Positions 32,960 to 44,875 of a stretch of 64,000 nt of DNA are shown one piece after another. The notes beneath the pieces are model-generated. The model did not search any database. It worked only from the letters and a program-made list of their open reading frames with translations, and was not told the origin of the DNA. Where the stretch lies: contig OX411552.1 in assembly GCA_948146395.1 (NCBI GenBank), positions 4,029,501 to 4,093,500 of the forward strand, in the 5' to 3' direction. A program made the translations under genes and the position numbers. The first letter of the stretch is position 1; each line of letters starts with the position of its first letter. Origin of the DNA: Fragum whitleyi (Eukaryota > Mollusca > Bivalvia > Cardiida > Cardiidae).

Positions 32960-35016
32960 AAAGCTATGAAAAATTGTAAATCACCCGGTCCAGATGGTCT
33001 CTGTGCCGGATTTTATAAGTATACGCTTTCTGATACCCTCCCCTTTTTTAAATCGGCTTTTTAATGAAATTTTTGATAGCTCAAACGTTCCTGTGGATTG
33101 GTGTAGAAGTATTATAACACCCATACATAAGAAAGGTAGTTCAGCAAATCCTGACAATTTTCGTGGGATTTCGCTCATTGATAGCATCTGCAAAATATGT
33201 GTTAATATTTTATCGTCAAGATTAACTAACTGGTGTGATAATAACCATGTTATTGACGAATCACAGGCCGGTTTCCGTAAAAAATATTCCCCCATAGATA
33301 ATATGTTTAACTTAATGGCGTTCGGACAAAAATACCTTTCAAAGAGAAAAGGAAGATTTTACTGCATATTTATTGATTATGAAAAAGCGTTTGTTAGCAT
33401 AAACCACGAAAAGTTATGGGATGCATTCGACCGAAAAGGTATTAGTGGAAAGTTTCTCTCTACTCTTAAATGTATGTACGGACAGTTACAGTCTTGTGTC
33501 AAAGTGCAAAACTCACTCACAAATTATTTCAAATGTTCTGTAGGTACTCGTCAGGGCTGTAATACAAGACCAACAATATTTTCTTTATTTATAAATGATT
33601 TAGCAGAATTTCTTCAACGGACATGTAAACACGGCATTTTTGTTACAGATTCTATTAAAGAATTGAACCTTCTAATGTTTGCAGATGACGTATCAGGTTT
33701 CTCCGATACTGTTGCTCGGCTACAACGACAAATTAACGAAATTTCGAATTTCTCATCTTTGGTAGGAATTAAAATTAATTTAGACAAAACTAAAATTGTT
33801 GTCATCAGAAACGGTGGTATAGTAAAACATACAGAAAAGTGGTTTTTGGATAATAAGGAAATTGAAGTCGTTTCATTTTTTAAATATTTAGGTCTTTATT
33901 TTACGTCAAAGTTAGCATGGTGTAAGTCTCATGAGATGCTTTCTCACCAAGCTACGAAAGCAATGAATTATAGAACTCGAAGACAATTTGTTTTTTTGGA
34001 AATATGCGACATGTTCAAAATTTTCGATTCTGTAGTTAAACCTATTCTTTGCTATGGGGCTAAGCTTTGGGGCTTTAATGTCTATGATAAGATAGAAGGA
34101 GTCCAAATTCGTTTTTGTAGAAGAGTGTGTAACCTTTCAGATCACACTTGCGATGCTTTTGCGCTTGGCGAGTGTGGTCGATTACCGCTTTGTACATCTT
34201 ATATGACTATCTGTCTTCAATATTGGCTTAAAGTCATACGCATGGAGAATGAAAGGTACCCAAAACAATGTTATTTAATGCTAAAACAACTAGATTCAGT
34301 TGGAAGACGAACTTGGGCAACTTGTATAAAAAATATGTTATTTTTATACGGTTTCGGTTACGTCTGGTTATCCCATGATATTGGTAATGACGACGCCTTC
34401 TTGAAACTGTTTTCTCAACGTCTGATTGACACTTATTCACAAAAGTGGGCTTCTGATATAAATAACACCTCTAAAGCATTAACTTACAAATATTTCAAAT
34501 CTGCATTAAACCCAGAATTTTATCTTGCTATCGACATACCGTTCGTTTACAGACGTATTCTTTCTAACTTTCGATGCTCTAATCACGATCTTATGATCGA
34601 ACGTGGTAGGCATATAGGGTTAGATAAAGATAAACGCTTTTGCTCTTTTTGTAAACGCTTAAATATTGAAATTATCGAAGACGAACACCATGCCTTCTTT
34701 GAATGTTCTTTATACGAGGATATAAGACTAGAACTTTTTCCTCGCTATTGGCTAAGGAATAGGAATAGACTTAACTTCTATCGCATTATGGAATTAAATG
34801 ATAGATACACTGTTAACATAGTTGCAAAGTATTTAATTGAAATGTTCAAGTTAAGGAAAAATATAGAATAATTCAAAATGTCTGCTGTATATGTAATGAT
34901 TGTGACAACCGATTGATGTCACTCGATGATACTTCTCTTGTTTGTTATTATGTAAATGTTTATGGGCCATAGACCTTTGTACTTGATTGAAAAATTGTAT
35001 TGTATCGTATTGTATT
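32960..35016 (+). pseudogene. LINE ORF2, reverse transcriptase half (split copy)
   Basis: The frame resumes as KAMKNCKSPGPDGLCAGFY, frameshifts in a T-run near 33045, then runs open 33000-34871. Visible in order: IITPIHKKGS (finger), NFRGISLID, ESQAGFRKKYS, the palm block FIDYEKAF with its first catalytic aspartate (followed by VSIN where DSIN is usual), GTRQGCN, LMFADDVSGFSD (catalytic AspAsp, FADD instead of YADD), KINLDKTKIVV, KYLGLYF, and a C-terminal CSFCKR...EDEHHAFFEC zinc knuckle. Together with the endonuclease half this is a ~3.4 kb ORF2. The 3' UTR ends in a TTGTATTGTATCGTATTG-type tail near 35010. Inactive because of the insertion and frameshifts. Confidence 0.9.
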
Positions 35017-35401
35017 AAGTATCAAGAAAGGCATTGTGAAGAGTAACGTCCTCTGTGATGGCCGCAATTTTTTTCTACTGGCGACAAAATGAGAAAATAA
35101 ATTAGCTACAGTCATGCTGTATAGTATATAGCGGGCAAGGTACGTCAGAAATAATGCCAAGGAACTACAGCGGACTAGTATAACAAGCTTTCAATGTGAA
35201 CAAAACGGACAATATCTATTTCTGAGATCTGAAGTGAGGTGAACAGACGACAAATAACAATATCGCTTTGTTTATATACCCCACCCTTTAATATATTACT
35301 TTTCAAAACCGATAAAACATTGGGGAAAGGGAAAATAAAGGAAAACATAGACATAAAGTGGGTAGACATACACTGCACATACTGCATAAAGGCCGCGGCA
35401 T
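35017..35401 (+). other. putative 5' UTR of the ORF1-bearing LINE
   Basis: It lies between the 3' tail of the upstream LINE and the ORF1 start, on the same strand. No ORF or known motif. It is assigned as leader only by position. Confidence 0.4.
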
Positions 35402-36658
35402 ATGAAAACTGGCCTGTTTTTAATTGGTGATAATTTACGCGACATGGGTATATCCATAGAGTGTTGGAGGGTCAGAATTGGCGGTTTTATCCCCAGACGT
35501 AGGTGCACTAAAAGGGCTGACCTTACTTGCGAATTACCTTCTATGAAAGATAAAGTTTCATTGTGCATAAGGCTTACGCTTTTTCTTCTTCTGGTGGTGC
35601 AAGGAATTGAAGCAAACCCTGGACCCAGGAAGGTCTCTAGTATTGCCAGCGGAAAAGGTCTGAGAGAGCCTGGACCCAGTAGAACTGACAAAGGTGTGCC
35701 TAAAGAATGTGAAACTAACGAAGAAGTTTTTACTCAAGAAAATCGTGGCCCTGCAACAAGGAGATCACAAATAAGTTCTAAAGAACAAAGCAAAATAAGT
35801 CAATTTCTACAAAAAGGAAACAAAGAGCGAAAATCACAAAAGAAAGCCCAACCAAGACAAGAAAAAGAACAATCTGAAAATGATAGTGAAAATGACTATG
35901 AAACGACCCAGGACGAAATTTATGATGAAGAAAGCGCAGAATCAGATGTAGAAGCTAATTCTACGATAGACCGTGACGTAAAAACGTTATTGCTTGAAAT
36001 ACAGAGAGACGTAAATTCCACAAATAGAAAGTTAGATCGCTTAGAAAGAAGTGTTGATCAGTTAAAAAGAGACAATAGCAAAATAAAGGCGGAGAATGCC
36101 GAAATGAAAGACAAGATAGAAGAAATGAAAAATACAATAGACAGGCTCGAACATCTGACCAGGAAAAATGAGAAGAGAAACGAGCATCTAGAGGCTCAAT
36201 CCCGGAGGGAGAATCTTAGATTCTTCAATGTCGATGATGATGGGAGTGCTGAAACATGGGAGGATACAGAAGGCAAAATAAGGAGTTACCTAGAAAAAGA
36301 CTTGAAAATGAACCCGGACAACATTGACATAGAGCGGGCCCATGGACTGCCAAGCAAAACTATGCCCCGCCCAATTATTGTAAAGTTCTCGTTCTACAAG
36401 ACTAAAGAGAGGATTTTGAGAAATTATCGAGAATACATAAAAAAGGATAGACATAAAGGAGAAACAGCGAAAAATAAGATAGTAAGGGTAAGCGAGGACT
36501 TTGTGAAACGAGTATCCGATGTGCGTGGAAAATTACTTCCCTTTATGAAAGAATCTTTCGAAAATGGACACAAGGCTTATCTGAAGTATGATAGACTAGT
36601 TATTGATGGTATTTCACACGTATTTGACTATGAAACAAACGAGCCTGTACCGCTGTAG
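35402..36658 (+). CDS. LINE ORF1 protein with 2A-like signal, coiled coil and RRM
   Basis: 418 residues, uninterrupted. Residues 48-75 run from a Met through a hydrophobic stretch (LTLFLLLVV) straight into GIEANPGP, a match to the 2A core D-x-E-x-NPGP with G for D; the ribosome-skip point would lie between Gly74 and Pro75. Met48 could be the real start, giving a short peptide resembling a signal sequence. Residues ~76-190 are polar, charged and probably disordered; ~195-262 form a heptad-like coiled coil (trimerisation in L1 ORF1p); ~264-355 an RRM starting RRENLRFFNV and containing IDIERAHGLP; ~355-418 the C-terminal domain with HKAYLKYDRLVI. The RRM-CTD pair is the L1 ORF1p (Transposase_22) type, an RNA-binding chaperone of the LINE particle. 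ORF2 begins downstream but is truncated. Functional 2A recoding is inferred. Confidence 0.88.
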   Translation: MKTGLFLIGDNLRDMGISIECWRVRIGGFIPRRRCTKRADLTCELPSMKDKVSLCIRLTLFLLLVVQGIEANPGPRKVSSIASGKGLREPGPSRTDKGVPKECETNEEVFTQENRGPATRRSQISSKEQSKISQFLQKGNKERKSQKKAQPRQEKEQSENDSENDYETTQDEIYDEESAESDVEANSTIDRDVKTLLLEIQRDVNSTNRKLDRLERSVDQLKRDNSKIKAENAEMKDKIEEMKNTIDRLEHLTRKNEKRNEHLEAQSRRENLRFFNVDDDGSAETWEDTEGKIRSYLEKDLKMNPDNIDIERAHGLPSKTMPRPIIVKFSFYKTKERILRNYREYIKKDRHKGETAKNKIVRVSEDFVKRVSDVRGKLLPFMKESFENGHKAYLKYDRLVIDGISHVFDYETNEPVPL

Positions 36659-36900
36659 GATGCCGGCCGAGGTCCATTATACCCAGAGCCACTTAATGAC
36701 AATGTAGATACATATTTGTTCAAAAATATTGTTAATTCATTGACCTTATGGAGATGGTCCATACCATATATGCCTAGAGCACGGAGGGACCTAAATCCTA
36801 CAAATACACACACACGACCTTATGTAGTCTTAATATACGTGGTTTGCGAAAGCACATATCAGACACTTTATTCATTGTGTCGCCCCATGGGCGACACTCA
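36659..36900 (+). pseudogene. start of LINE ORF2, truncated
   Basis: In the frame through 36829-36885 the sequence reads LNIRGLRKHISDTLFIVSP, the typical first strand of a CR1/L2-like endonuclease. Homology stops after about 36890, so this element has lost most of ORF2. 3' loss is unusual for LINEs, which are normally 5'-truncated, and points to a later deletion or rearrangement. Confidence 0.6.
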
Positions 36901-37890
36901 TTGTAGTATACTCATTCTAAATTTAGATATTTCGTCACGAGGGACAATTACTTCTACCTTAGAATTGCAATTGTATTCTACACAACGATTGTTTACAAGA
37001 TAAAATTTCAAAGCAGTCCTATAAAACCTACAATAAATGTCATCTCATCTCGCAAAACAACGATTTTCATGAATATAAAGTACTAAATGTTTGATTTTGT
37101 CCAGAGAACTTGATAGTCCCTTCTTCCGGTTTGCCCATAAAGCTTACGTCTAAACTCTAACCGATTAAACCGATATATTATTTGATGACTGGTTGACTCC
37201 GCCCATTTCCATCTCGGCCCTTCGGCAATTCGGCCCAACGTATAACTCGACCCCATTTTCGATTATTGATTCAGTACTTTTATCACAAATACAAGACTAT
37301 TCAATCTTCATTCATTTATGAGGAAACATCGTTCGTCCAAAAATTGTACATACTTAAGGAAAATAATCTGTATTACTATAAACTATATGTTCAGGCCGAG
37401 TTTATTGGGCCGAGTTATTCGATGGACCGAGTTGACTGGTACCCTATGACTTTTGATTACGAAATGAGAAAACTCGTTTTCATTCGTGTTTTCTCGGGTA
37501 TCTTCGGAAGGTCACATTACCGGCCACGTGACCATAGAAATCATTTTGTGATCTAAATGGTAGACTAGTAAACCTGTCCCATCTACGCTACCCTCCGACA
37601 CTGGGACAGAAAAAAAACACACTAATTTTTACCATGCTTGTTTCTGCATGGTAACAACTGCGCATGCGTAAGGATGGAATGGAATTTAATGGAAGGAAAT
37701 GACTTTATTGTATAATATTCTAGCGCTGTTAGTTTACTTATAGACTTTTTAATTCGATGATTAATGTCCTTTAATGCCTAGAAAAAAAATCAAAAATGAG
37801 TAGGTGACGTTACGAAAAACTGCTTTTTACACCATTTCTTTATAATGTAGCATTAGCAATCGTTTGCAACGGGCATTGAGAACCACTGAT
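36901..37890. other. no recognisable gene
   Basis: A CGGCCC-rich patch (37216-37255) and GGCCGAGTT repeats (37394-37433) may be an old inverted repeat. The 96-codon frame 37266-37556 has no domain. Confidence 0.4.
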
Positions 37891-38055
37891 TTAAGGTAGT
37901 GGACCCGTAATAGTTCCGCAACATTTCTGAACTCATGATCTTTCACAATGTTGACCGAGGTTTCCAAATGAAAATCATTTGGAAACCTCGGTTAACACTG
38001 TTTAAGTTCTTTACTTCCGAACCTTTGCGGAACTATTACGGTTCCACTACCTTAA
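37891..38055. mobile_element. TTAA-flanked hairpin element family B, complete copy
   Basis: TTAA at both borders (37891-37894, 38052-38055) encloses inverted ends GGTAGTGGACCCGTAATAGT and ACTATTACGGTTCCACTACC. The hairpin continues inward to TTTCCAAATGA / TCATTTGGAAA at the centre. No ORF. TTAA borders suggest mobilisation by a piggyBac-type transposase; this is inference. Relatives: 11871 and 45513. Confidence 0.85.
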
Positions 38056-39302
38056 TATTTCTTGTTACACGAATCGGTTACATGAAAGAGTATTATTTTT
38101 GTATTTTTTCCGATCGGTATATTTGTGGTTGATAAGCATCGGAATCTTGAAAAGAAATCCATTTTGCATGGAAAACATAAAATTTCTTAATCAATCTTTC
38201 GTGATTATTTTGTAACTTTGAATATAGAAATCGGTGGCTTTCACGGATGAATCAATCATAAAAATCGAAGTTCTATTTTCTATAAGGTCAAAATATTTAA
38301 GTGGTAATTTTTGTAAATTAAATCTTTAACTCGTTACCAGATGTCAAAGGTTCGAAATAACAACATATTAAAGACACACCACGACATCAAAGATTTTTTT
38401 ACTGACTGCCAGAGTCGTATATAACGGGTGCTCGTTATGCAAAATATTTATGAACACCTATCAGACAGCGCAAAGCGCACAGGACTATGTGAAACGAGTC
38501 AACAAATTCTTTTTTCATCATTCGTTTAAAGATGCAATAAAAGTATGAATTCTGTAACCAGGTCCCGGTTTTTTTTCAAATACATATATCATTTTATTGG
38601 ATCTGTTAGATATGAGGGGAGCCCAGATGTTTAAACCCTTAATTTTGTCTGCGCTATCATATCGTTTTGTAAACGGCATTTGTCCTTCAATAATCAAAAC
38701 TTTGTCACGTTACTACAGGTCAAATAAGACAGTGGAAAATGTAATCTTTTTAACATGCAATCACTTTGATTTTTTGCTTTCTGAAATTGTCATTATATTT
38801 TATAATAAGAGCAACACAAAAGAGTTGAACAGGTTTTTTGTAGACAGAATAGACCAAGATCAGCCTGGATAGAATTGAAGTGTGATCTTAGCCTTAAGCA
38901 ACACATTTTGCTTTCTACTTAATTTCTGTGGGGAAATCTTATGCCAGACTTTGCTATAAGATTATTCACAAGTTGGTGTAGTAGAGGATGTAAGATCCTT
39001 TCCCATCCTGTTATCTTAGCATTTTTCACATTTTTTTTTAAATCAAGTATCTATTTATATATCATTTTAAATTTAACAGAAAAAAAACACTGATGGTGTC
39101 TATGTTTTATGATTTTTTCCTAATGGGAAAACATTTAAGTTTGGAAGAAATCTAAGACAATTTTCTTACAAATGTAAAACTACATGGTAGAGTTCTTGAT
39201 TTTTAAACATCTTTTACCTGATACATCATAGATAATTTTGATATAGGTGGATTAGAGTGAATCTGTATTGAAATACCAAATTATTTAGATGACAAGTTCC
39301 AC
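38056..39302. other. no recognisable gene
   Basis: AT-rich sequence. The 91-codon frame 38597-38872 has no recognisable domain. Confidence 0.4.
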
Positions 39303-39640
39303 TTTTTAGCTCATATAAGCACAAAGTGCTCATGGTGAGCTATTGTGGTCGAGCTGCGTCCGTCATCAAGTCGTCCGTCAACATCTTGTGTGCACTCTAG
39401 AGGCCACATTTTTGGCCCAAGTATCTTGAAGCTTGGTCAGAATGTTTGTCTTCAACAAATCTCGGTCATATTCTAACTTGAGTCAAGTGGGGTCAAGTGA
39501 GGACAAATTTTTGGCCCAAAGGTCTTGAAACTTGGTCAGAATGTTAGTCTCCATCTTAGCTCGGTCAACTTCAAAATTGGGTCAAGTGAGGTCAAGTGAG
39601 GCCAATGATGGGGACAGGGAGTCAAATTTTAGTAATACGG
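39303..39640 (-). mobile_element. Helitron-like element 3' end, minus strand
   Basis: TTTTTAGCTCATATAAGCAC then AAAGTGCTCATGGTGAGCTA is, read on the minus strand, a hairpin followed by GAGCTAAAAA, close to the 3' end at 32959. The body contains recurring TTGGCCCAA...CTTGAAACTTGGTCAGAATG units near 39411 and 39511. A further unit lies at 40510-40640, suggesting the element extended to ~40700 and was later split. Confidence 0.6.
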
Positions 39641-40500
39641 GAAAGTAACGCAAAGTTCGGGCGCTTTGGCGCTTTTTCTGCTTCTAACTAACGCGTTTAA
39701 AATATTTAAACGACCAAAAACAGAGGGAAGAACATTTACCGTCAAAGTTTTTGTTAATTTTCTCATTGGCAGCCTACATGGATAATGATAATCTCGCGAT
39801 ATTTCGCTATTTTGTTTTATTGTTTATTTAAATTTATTTACTTTTTTTCTTAGATTTTATTTCTGTCGATCTTTATCAAAATTTAAATTTTGCTTAGAAT
39901 CTCATCTGAATGACATTTTCTTTTTACCCTCTGCAAATGAGGTCATTCTGCACTTTGGGGAAGTATGACGCTACTTATTCCCGCTAAAACAACGTCCTTG
40001 TTGTTGAGTTTTAACGTCGTGGTGAAAAGCGGGATAAACCTTGAAAGAGATGAAATCTATACTAATTCTCACAGTTAAGACTTGAAAGAGTTTGAAAAGT
40101 AAATGCAGCTAATTTAGCTTAAGCTATGTCGGCTAACATATAGTCTGAATCCCATTCTTTAGGTTTTGGACCTGACTACGGACCCATGTATATTGAGTGT
40201 TCCGACCTGATGCACTTGCTATAATACGTGCGCCCATATTCAAAGAACCCCCTTGCATTTTTTTCCAAAAAAAAAATTGTTTCAATTTCAGTGAGTATCT
40301 TTCATTCATATTAGGCTAATTTCTTCTGAACAATTATTAAAATTGCTGTAACTGAGGAAATCAATCTAGAAATACACGTGTACATGTATGTATATGAGAA
40401 AAAAGCAAATAGCCATCGATTTTGATAGGTAGCCTATTTGTCTGCTGAAAATAAGTTTAAACTTAGGTCAAATTACTTTTCCCGTCTATAGGTTAAACCT
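39641..40500. other. no recognisable gene
   Basis: AT-rich sequence between two blocks of the same Helitron-like body. Possibly an insertion, but no borders are seen. Confidence 0.35.
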
Positions 40501-40700
40501 ATCATTATTTTACCTTGTGTTTACTCTACAGGCCACATTTTTCGCCCAATTGTCTTGAAACTTTGTCAGAATGTTTGTCCATCAATCCTTTGTCAAGTTC
40601 GAAATTGGGTCAAGTGGGATCAAAAAATCTTGTGTGCACTCTAGAGGCAACCTTCTAAATGAGTTCACCCATTTTTCCATTAGCCATTTTCGATTACTCG
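40501..40700 (-). repeat. further units of the 39.3 kb element
   Basis: CTCTACAGGCCACATTTTTC, then CTTGAAACTTTGTCAGAATG and GAAATTGGGTCAAGTGGG, repeat the units at 39380-39600. Confidence 0.55.
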
Positions 40701-40744
40701 GCTAACATTTTTTAAAGGCGACACATTCACTTTGCTGTACATTA

Positions 40745-43700
40745 CAGCAATTTTTTACTTATCACTTACTGTAATCGATTCGATATCGTCGCGTTGTGTG
40801 AAACTTGGACATCTGAAAATGAGATGTCCTACGAAATGGATAATCATAAGTCATTTCATTATTCAAGACGTAGGAAAAAACGTGCGATAAGAAACTCTGG
40901 AGGTGTAACAGTATATATTAAAGATAGCCTATTTACAAGAAACGGAATTAAGCGTATTTTTGATGATATTGCCGATTGTGTAGTTCTTCTTTTCAAAAAA
41001 GAGCTCTTCGGTCTTTTATCTGACATGATAATGTTATTTGTATATGTTTCCCCAGAGTATTCCCCTGTATATGAGGAAAACAATCAAAATGGAATTGACA
41101 TTTTGACGCAACATGTTTTAAAAATATCTGCGAAATACCCAAATTCATATCTACTCCTGGCTGGAGATTAAAACGCAAGAGTTGGCAGTAATTTAGATTT
41201 CATAGAAAACGATGACTTGAGCAATTTATTTCCAAATTCTGATATAGGAGATTATCAATCAGACTCATTTAACTTGAAAAGGGCATTAAGGATACTGTTG
41301 TCAACAACTTTGGCTTATCACTATTAGACTTGTGTTAATCGTTTAATATGCACATAATCAATGGTAGATTTAAAGATGATTTTAATGGCGAGTTCTCCTG
41401 CAATGCCAATGAGGGAAAGAGTATCGTAGACTATTTTATCGCTTCTAGCGAGTTATTTGAATATGTTTCAACCTTTAAAATTGGGGAGGAAGTTTTTTCC
41501 GATCACTTCCCTTTAGAATGCTCTTTACTGTTTGCAACAACAGATATACATTCAAGCCATAATGAAAAACCCTCGTCCAAATTTTATGTGAAGTATAAGT
41601 GGAACGAAAGTAAAAAGGAAGAATTTCTAACAAAATTTAACAATCTTTTCACATTTTTACCAAAGGATATAGAAAACATTGGTTTAAATAAAATACTCGA
41701 TGATTAAGACGATACACTTAAAAAGGCGGGAGCTTCTATGAAACTAGGGAATCGCTCGAAATTAATTCTTCATCGTTCTTTTCCAGAATGGTGGGATGAA
41801 AAGTGCGAGAAGCTCAAAACAAAAAGGACATGTACCCTTCGACAATTCCGAAAATCAAATGATAACACAGACTTTATTTTATATCAAACAGTAAGAAATC
41901 AATTTAAAGCACAATGTAGAAAAAATCTTAAATCTTTCCAAGCAGAAAATAGAAAACATCTAGTTTCAGTACGAAAAAACGCACGCGCATTTTTGCGGAA
42001 AATCAAACAATCGAACAGCTCAAAATCGACTAATAATAATTCACCGATAAAGCCTAACCTATGATATAAGCATGTTAGTAATCTATATGGAGCAAAGCCA
42101 TCAAATACTAGTGAAAATATTCTGCAATGCATTTCGGTAGAAACAAGTGGGACTGAACTAAACTTACCATTTACTCAGGACGAAGTCCTTAAGAGCATTT
42201 CAAAACTTAGCATCAATAAACCACCAGGTTCCGATGGAATTTGTTCAGAAATGTTCATTGCAACAAAAAGTATCATAGTTGATTTAGTTACGAAAATCTT
42301 TAATCATACATTCGACAGTGGTAGTTTTCCATGTCAATGGAGCCATAGTTTAATTGTACCCATACATAAAAAAGGATCAACTTTAATTCCGGAGAATTAT
42401 AGAGGAATATCCCTCATCAATACTATAACTAAAATTTTTATTGGCGTTCTAGCTGACAGTTTGGCAAATTGGGTCGATTGCAATCGCAAAATACACGAAT
42501 CCCAAGCAGGATTCCGCAAAAATAACAGTGTAATCGACCATAGTTTTACACTTTATTCAGTCGTACAAAAATACTTGTCAAAATGTAGAGGTAGATTTTA
42601 TTGCCTATTCGTTGATTTTTCTACAGCGTTTGACAGCATAAACCATGACAAACTATGGGACACGTTCAAAAGGAAGGGTATTAGCGGGAAATTTTTTAAG
42701 AATTTTTGAATCAATGTATGAAAATCTCTACTCTTCCGTAAAATATAATCTTAATGGCAATACATTTTTAACTGAGAGATTTAAGTGCTCAATTGGTACC
42801 CATCAAGGCTGTTCGAGCTCAACTACGATCTTTTCCCTATTTATAAATGACTTTATTGAACATATCAAATCTAAATGTACACAAGGAATGTTTATTGATG
42901 ACGAGATTGAAGAATTATTCTGCTTGTTATTCGCAGATGATGTTGCTACCCTGTCTGATACTATAAAGGGACTACAAAAACAAATAAATGTACTTGAATC
43001 TTTCTGTGATTACACTGGTATGAAAATAAATATGGACAAAACAAAAATCATTGTTTTTCGAAATGGAGGTGTTCTTTCTAAACACGAAAAATGGTTTCTT
43101 CAAGGTAAACCTATAGAGGTATCAAGTTACTATAAATATCTCGGCACATTTTTCAGTAGTAGACTCTGTTGGTCAAAATGCCTAGCATCTCAAGCCGCTC
43201 AAGCGAAAAAATCCTGTATGAGTATTTTGAAGTTTCAACACAATTTCGGTTATTTTAACCCAGTTGACGCGTTTAAAATCTTCGATTCCATGGTAAAGCC
43301 TATATTGTGCTTCGGTTCTGACATATGGGGATTCAAATTCTATGATATCCTAGAAAAAGTACATATCCTATTCTGTAAGCGTATATGCAACCTTAACATG
43401 AGCACACCCGACTGCTTAGTACTAGGCGAATGTGGTAGATATCCCTTAGCGGTAAATTACATTTCACCCTGCATTCAGTACTGGACTAAACTTCTAACGA
43501 TGCCTGATAATCGGTATCCTAAACACTGTTATAATATGCTTAGAAAACTGGATGATACTAATAGAATAACATTGGCAACACATATAAAAGCGCTTTTGTT
43601 CGAACACGGTTTCGGATACATTTGGATCTCCCAAGAAATAGGAGACACAGGACTCTTTTTGAAACTATTTAAACAGAGGTTAAAAGACATATCCTTGCAA

Positions 43701-44275
43701 ACACGGCTCTCGAAACTTGAAAATTGTCCTAAAGCCAATTACTATAAAGAATATAAATCTTTATTAGAAGTTGAAAAATATCTATTTATTGATCTTCCTT
43801 ACAATTATAGAAGAATTTTGTCAAACTTTAGATGCTCTTACCATAGTCTTGCCGTTGAAAAGGGTCGACATGAAAATATAGATAGACAATATAGATTTTG
43901 TAAATTTTGTTTAAAACATAATATCTATTCTGTTGAAGACGAGCTTCATTTTGTCTTAATTTGCCCACTGTACAACGCTACACGAGATACCTATTTCACG
44001 CAAAGATGGAAAAACTCTTTACCTACGAAACAAACATTTTACAAAATAATGAGTTCGAGTTCTAAGAATGACGTATATTCCCTCTCACGTTTTTAACATA
44101 TGCCTTTAAGGAGAGAGATTCATGCCTTGAAACCCAATAAGTAAGACGACACAGAACGCAATGCCCAGTGTAAAGCCTTTCAATTTTCGTTTCGTGAAAG
44201 GAATGCACAATCGGGCATTGGAATTACTTTCTTGATACAACAACAACAACAACAACAACAACAATAAAAAATATG
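40745..44275 (+). pseudogene. LINE ORF2, nearly full-length inactive copy
   Basis: Starts inside the endonuclease at FDIVALCETW. Then SGGVTVYIKDS, YVSPEYSPVYEE, and LLLAGD immediately followed by a TAA where the family has NAR (41169-41171). Further frameshifts occur before INGRFKDDFNG, and EEVFSDHFPLEC follows (41348-41707). There are stops near 41706 and 42062. The RT part has PIHKKGS, NYRGISLI, ESQAGFRKNNS, VDFSTAFDSIN (first palm aspartate), a frameshift at ~42700, HQGCSS, LLFADDVATLSD and a C-terminal CKFCLK...EDELHFVLIC knuckle; the frame ends at 44094-44096. A 3' UTR ends in (CAA)n at about 44240-44270. Same family as the 29.9 kb copy. Confidence 0.9.
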
Positions 44276-44339
44276 CATTTGCTTTTGTCGTTTTAGCACG
44301 TCAACCACAGTGAGGCTTTTCATTTTCAATTTCTGGAAA

Positions 44340-44530
44340 ATAATTGATTGATTGATTGAATGGGGTTTTACGCCGCTTTCAACATTATTTCAGTTACATC
44401 GCGGCGGCCGGAGCACCTAACAATGGATTCCTGGTATTTCTCACGCCAGTACTACCATTACATCCTTTCCTAGCCTCCGACTGCTATTTCACATAGGTTT
44501 ACGATTATCTACCCATTGGTGAAAGACAAA
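44340..44530 (-). mobile_element. tRNA-derived SINE, 5'-truncated
   Basis: Minus-strand: tail (CAAT)n at 44343-44355, CATTCAATC..., 3' domain CCGCGATGTAACTGAAATAA and the ACCAGGAATCCATTGTTAGG block. The tRNA head is missing. It lies ~70 bp past the (CAA)n tail of the LINE. Confidence 0.85.
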
Positions 44531-44794
44531 CGCTGGAAAAGAATCTCGTGTGGTTTGTCATGCTGTTCGGATATGAAAACGAATATTATAATTTAATTCG
44601 AAATTCAAACTTCATTTCAAAATGCTTTCCTGTTGTTAATACGACGAAATATTAGTATGTATCTCTACGATAAAATTGTTATGTATTTTATTTTCTTCTG
44701 AAATGGAACTTTAATTGTTATTATATATGCCATCTTCTATACAATTTCTTAAATGAAACTGTTCAACATAATCAAAGTTATTCTTCTACTGGTA

Positions 44795-44875
44795 TTGTTA
44801 AATTTATTTGTGTTTTGTATTATGGGCCAGTGGCCTAGAAATACATATGTCAATAAAATTGATAATTGGTAATTG
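44795..44875 (+). repeat. LINE 3' tail remnant
   Basis: TATTATGGGCCAGTGGCCTA, then CATATGTCAATAAAATTGAT, resembles the GGGCCATAGACCTTTGTACT...TTGAAAAATTGTATTG tail of the 32.96-35.0 kb LINE. Confidence 0.4.

Noticed and set aside
35296..35691. 131-codon minus ORF opposite the LINE ORF1 start
   Set aside because: Shadow of ORF1; the plus-strand protein has clear 2A, coiled-coil and RRM features.
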